NCBI GenBank assembly: GCA_945949375.1
Contig: CAMFEN010000035.1
Location: 1 to 8,173 of the forward strand
DNA: 8,173 bases
Source of the DNA: an uncultured Bacteroidales bacterium
Lineage (GTDB): Bacteria; Bacteroidota; Bacteroidia; Bacteroidales; Paludibacteraceae
Reading direction: 5' to 3'
A model generated the notes under the pieces. The model saw only the letters and a list, made by a program, of their open reading frames with translations. It searched no databases and was not told the DNA's origin. This document shows, piece by piece, positions 6,297 to 8,173 of the stretch. The translations under genes and the position numbers were made by a program. Numbering within the stretch: the stretch's first letter is position 1; each line of letters starts with the position of its first letter.

Positions 6297-8173
6297 TATG
6301 CTGCTTCTTTATATATTTCTGATTCTAATTCTTTCATTGCCTGCACGAACTTCTCCGGTCCTCCAAAGATTTTGACAATACGCGGCGGTGTGCCAATCTG
6401 CTTGAACGGATCGGTATCAAGGATGTCCGGGTCTTCGAGATTGAGAATGCCGTAGTCAGCGTATTTGTCAAGTAACGCCATGAGTACCTCACGCGCCTTG
6501 CCTTCATACTTGGCAAAATAATTGCGTTTGATGACGTTGTTTGCCCTCTCGCGCCGAGTGAGTGGCGGTTGGTCGAAAGCCACGTGGCAGATGATGTCGA
6601 AGATGTCTGCATTTGCCAATGACGGGTTCTTTTCCCGCACCGCCTCTATGAGGATGCTGTATTCTTTGAGTTCGTCCACAATAGCCTTTTTGCGGTCGGC
6701 AGCCGTCCAGTTCTGAATGAAATCCTGTAGTGTGGCATAGCGTTTGCGCAGTTGCCGTCTCGTAAAGTCGCTGACGCTCTCGGTACGCATGGTCTTGCCA
6801 TCTTCTCCCAACACCGATACAATCTCCGTATTGATGCGGATATTCTCACCATCCACGATGTATTTGTCATGATGTGTGGGCGGTGTAGGCGGTGTCGGTG
6901 GCACAGGCGGTTTGGGTCGTTTCGGATCAGCCGGTCCTTGCGGCGGTTCAGGGTCTCCGTCAAATTTCGGGTCTTTGAACTTAGCCGTAGCATTGCGGAA
7001 GTCCAATATCTCCAAATGCCATTTGCCTTTGTCTGTGCGCAGACGTGTACCGCGACCGATAATCTGTTTGAATTCGGTCATAGAGCCGATTTCCTTGTCT
7101 ATGACGATAAGCCCGCAGGTCTTGCAGTCCACACCGGTTGCCAACAATTCGGAAGTGGTAACTACTGTCGGGTATGGCGCGTCCACATCAATGAAGTTAT
7201 CCAATTGTTTCTTACCGGCAGGGTCGTCGCCTGTAATGCGCATGACGTAGTTGGGATTTTTCTTGCACATATCCGCATTGAGCGTTACGAGCAGTTCTCG
7301 CATCGCTTCCGCCTCATCGGTATCGGTACAGAAGACAATGGTTTTGGTCATGCGTCCAATCTGATGTAGCATTTTGGTGATGCGTCGTGCTACCACTTCG
7401 CGGCGTTTGAGGAATGCTATATCACGTCCTATGTCTTTTCGTTCGTATAGACGTTGTTCTATCTCTTTGCCGAAGATGTCGCGTTCATCTTCTTCTGGCT
7501 TGAAACCTTGCAGGTCGATACTGATGAAACTATTAGTAACGCGGTAGGGCGCAAGGAAACCGTCCTGAATACCCTGCAAGAGCGAATATGTATAGACGGG
7601 ATTACCGAAGTAATCGAGGTTATTTGCGCCGGTCTCCGCTTTGGGCGTGGCTGTCATACCAATCTGCGTGGCACTGCTGAAATACTCCAGCACCTTACGC
7701 CAAGCGGAATCATCTTTTGCACTGCCACGGTGACACTCATCAACAATGATGAGGTCAAAGAAATCCGGCTTGACCTGCGTAAACGGGTCGGGTTTGTTAT
7801 CTTCCTCGTTAGCGACGAACTGGTGGTATAGCGCCATGTATATTTCAAAAGCCGAATCAATGGTTGCGCCTTGCACCTTGGTCATTACCTTCTTGAACGG
7901 GCGGAAATCTTGTGTCATTGTTTGGTCAATGAGGATATTGCGGTCGGCTAGGTATAGGATCTTCTTTTTCAGTCCCGCAGCACGCAAGCGGTGAATGATC
8001 TGGAAAGCTGTGACAGTCTTACCTGTACCCGTTGCCATGACGATAAGGATACGATTCTGACCGCGTGCGATGGCTTCAATGGTGTTGTTGATGGCTTGTA
8101 TCTGATAATAGCGCGGTTCGTGGGTGTATGCGTCAAAATAATATGGTGCGTCAATAACGGGCATTTGCTCGTC
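6296..8173 (-). CDS. hsdR: Type I restriction subunit HsdR (5' end missing)
   Basis: This is the motor and nuclease subunit that translocates DNA using ATP and cleaves away from unmethylated sites. Counting from the Met at 8164, 622 residues are visible. They show Walker A ATGTGKT (44-50), DECH (142-145), TAT motif III (171-173) and QIIGRGTR motif VI (367-374), then a Pro-rich linker (407-430, PPVPPTPPTPPT) and a C-terminal helical domain of the EcoEI type. The frame remains open through GAC GAG CAA to the window edge. The PD-(D/E)XK nuclease domain that normally precedes the helicase part in this family is absent from the visible sequence, so the gene very probably continues past 8173 and the Met at 8164 is internal. 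The gene lies first in the hsdR-hsdM-hsdS order within the window, and its TAA overlaps the hsdM ATG. Confidence 0.94.
   Translation of the reverse strand, partial: DEQMPVIDAPYYFDAYTHEPRYYQIQAINNTIEAIARGQNRILIVMATGTGKTVTAFQIIHRLRAAGLKKKILYLADRNILIDQTMTQDFRPFKKVMTKVQGATIDSAFEIYMALYHQFVANEEDNKPDPFTQVKPDFFDLIIVDECHRGSAKDDSAWRKVLEYFSSATQIGMTATPKAETGANNLDYFGNPVYTYSLLQGIQDGFLAPYRVTNSFISIDLQGFKPEEDERDIFGKEIEQRLYERKDIGRDIAFLKRREVVARRITKMLHQIGRMTKTIVFCTDTDEAEAMRELLVTLNADMCKKNPNYVMRITGDDPAGKKQLDNFIDVDAPYPTVVTTSELLATGVDCKTCGLIVIDKEIGSMTEFKQIIGRGTRLRTDKGKWHLEILDFRNATAKFKDPKFDGDPEPPQGPADPKRPKPPVPPTPPTPPTHHDKYIVDGENIRINTEIVSVLGEDGKTMRTESVSDFTRRQLRKRYATLQDFIQNWTAADRKKAIVDELKEYSILIEAVREKNPSLANADIFDIICHVAFDQPPLTRRERANNVIKRNYFAKYEGKAREVLMALLDKYADYGILNLEDPDILDTDPFKQIGTPPRIVKIFGGPEKFVQAMKELESEIYKEAA

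Noticed and set aside
4932..7831. Long plus-strand frames (up to 205 aa) opposite hsdM and hsdR
   Set aside because: They are antisense shadows of the conserved methylase and helicase coding sequence with no recognisable protein features.

Overview
The window most likely comes from a member of the Bacteroidales (Bacteroides, Prevotella or a relative). The protein families have that character, and a textbook Bacteroidetes promoter (TTTG, 20 bases, TAATTTTG, matching TTTG-N19-21-TAnnTTTG) can be read at 836-867 on the minus strand. The region is a Type I restriction-modification locus with a built-in specificity-shuffling module.

Right to left on the minus strand, hsdR (5' end cut by the window edge), hsdM and hsdS form a tight operon with stop/start overlaps of 1 and 4 bases. 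The full hsdS (513 aa) holds two target recognition domains (TRDs). Beyond its stop lie a promoterless and startless TRD cassette on the minus strand (2753-3254) and, tail to tail with it, a half-length hsdS on the plus strand (1928-2758). Next comes a tyrosine recombinase (999-1802, minus), divergent from the half gene. A 21-bp sequence is repeated exactly in inverted orientation at 2179-2199 and 3234-3254. It lies at the same in-frame junction, just before the TRD, in both partial genes. Inversion between the two copies would give the half gene the other TRD in frame (predicted 250 aa instead of 276 aa). A diverged copy of the junction lies in the full hsdS (3761-3792), so a three-way exchange of the second TRD is possible but not proven.

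The left end (1-792) carries two minus-strand genes of unknown function with their own promoter. They lie in the same reading frame, separated only by a TAA stop and one further codon before a GTG start. A clear intrinsic terminator (926-956) separates them from the recombinase.

How it works together: HsdR, HsdM and HsdS make the restriction and methylation complex, HsdS chooses the DNA target, and the recombinase probably rearranges TRDs so that a population holds several specificities. Recombinase-driven hsdS inversion is known in Bacteroides, so the general principle is not new. The less ordinary points here are a junction repeat that also supplies the hsdS stop codon in another frame, a strong one-directional terminator hairpin inside the TRD cassette, and the fact that the exact 21-bp pair does not alter the operon hsdS. 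No tRNA, rRNA, CRISPR array or insertion sequence was seen.
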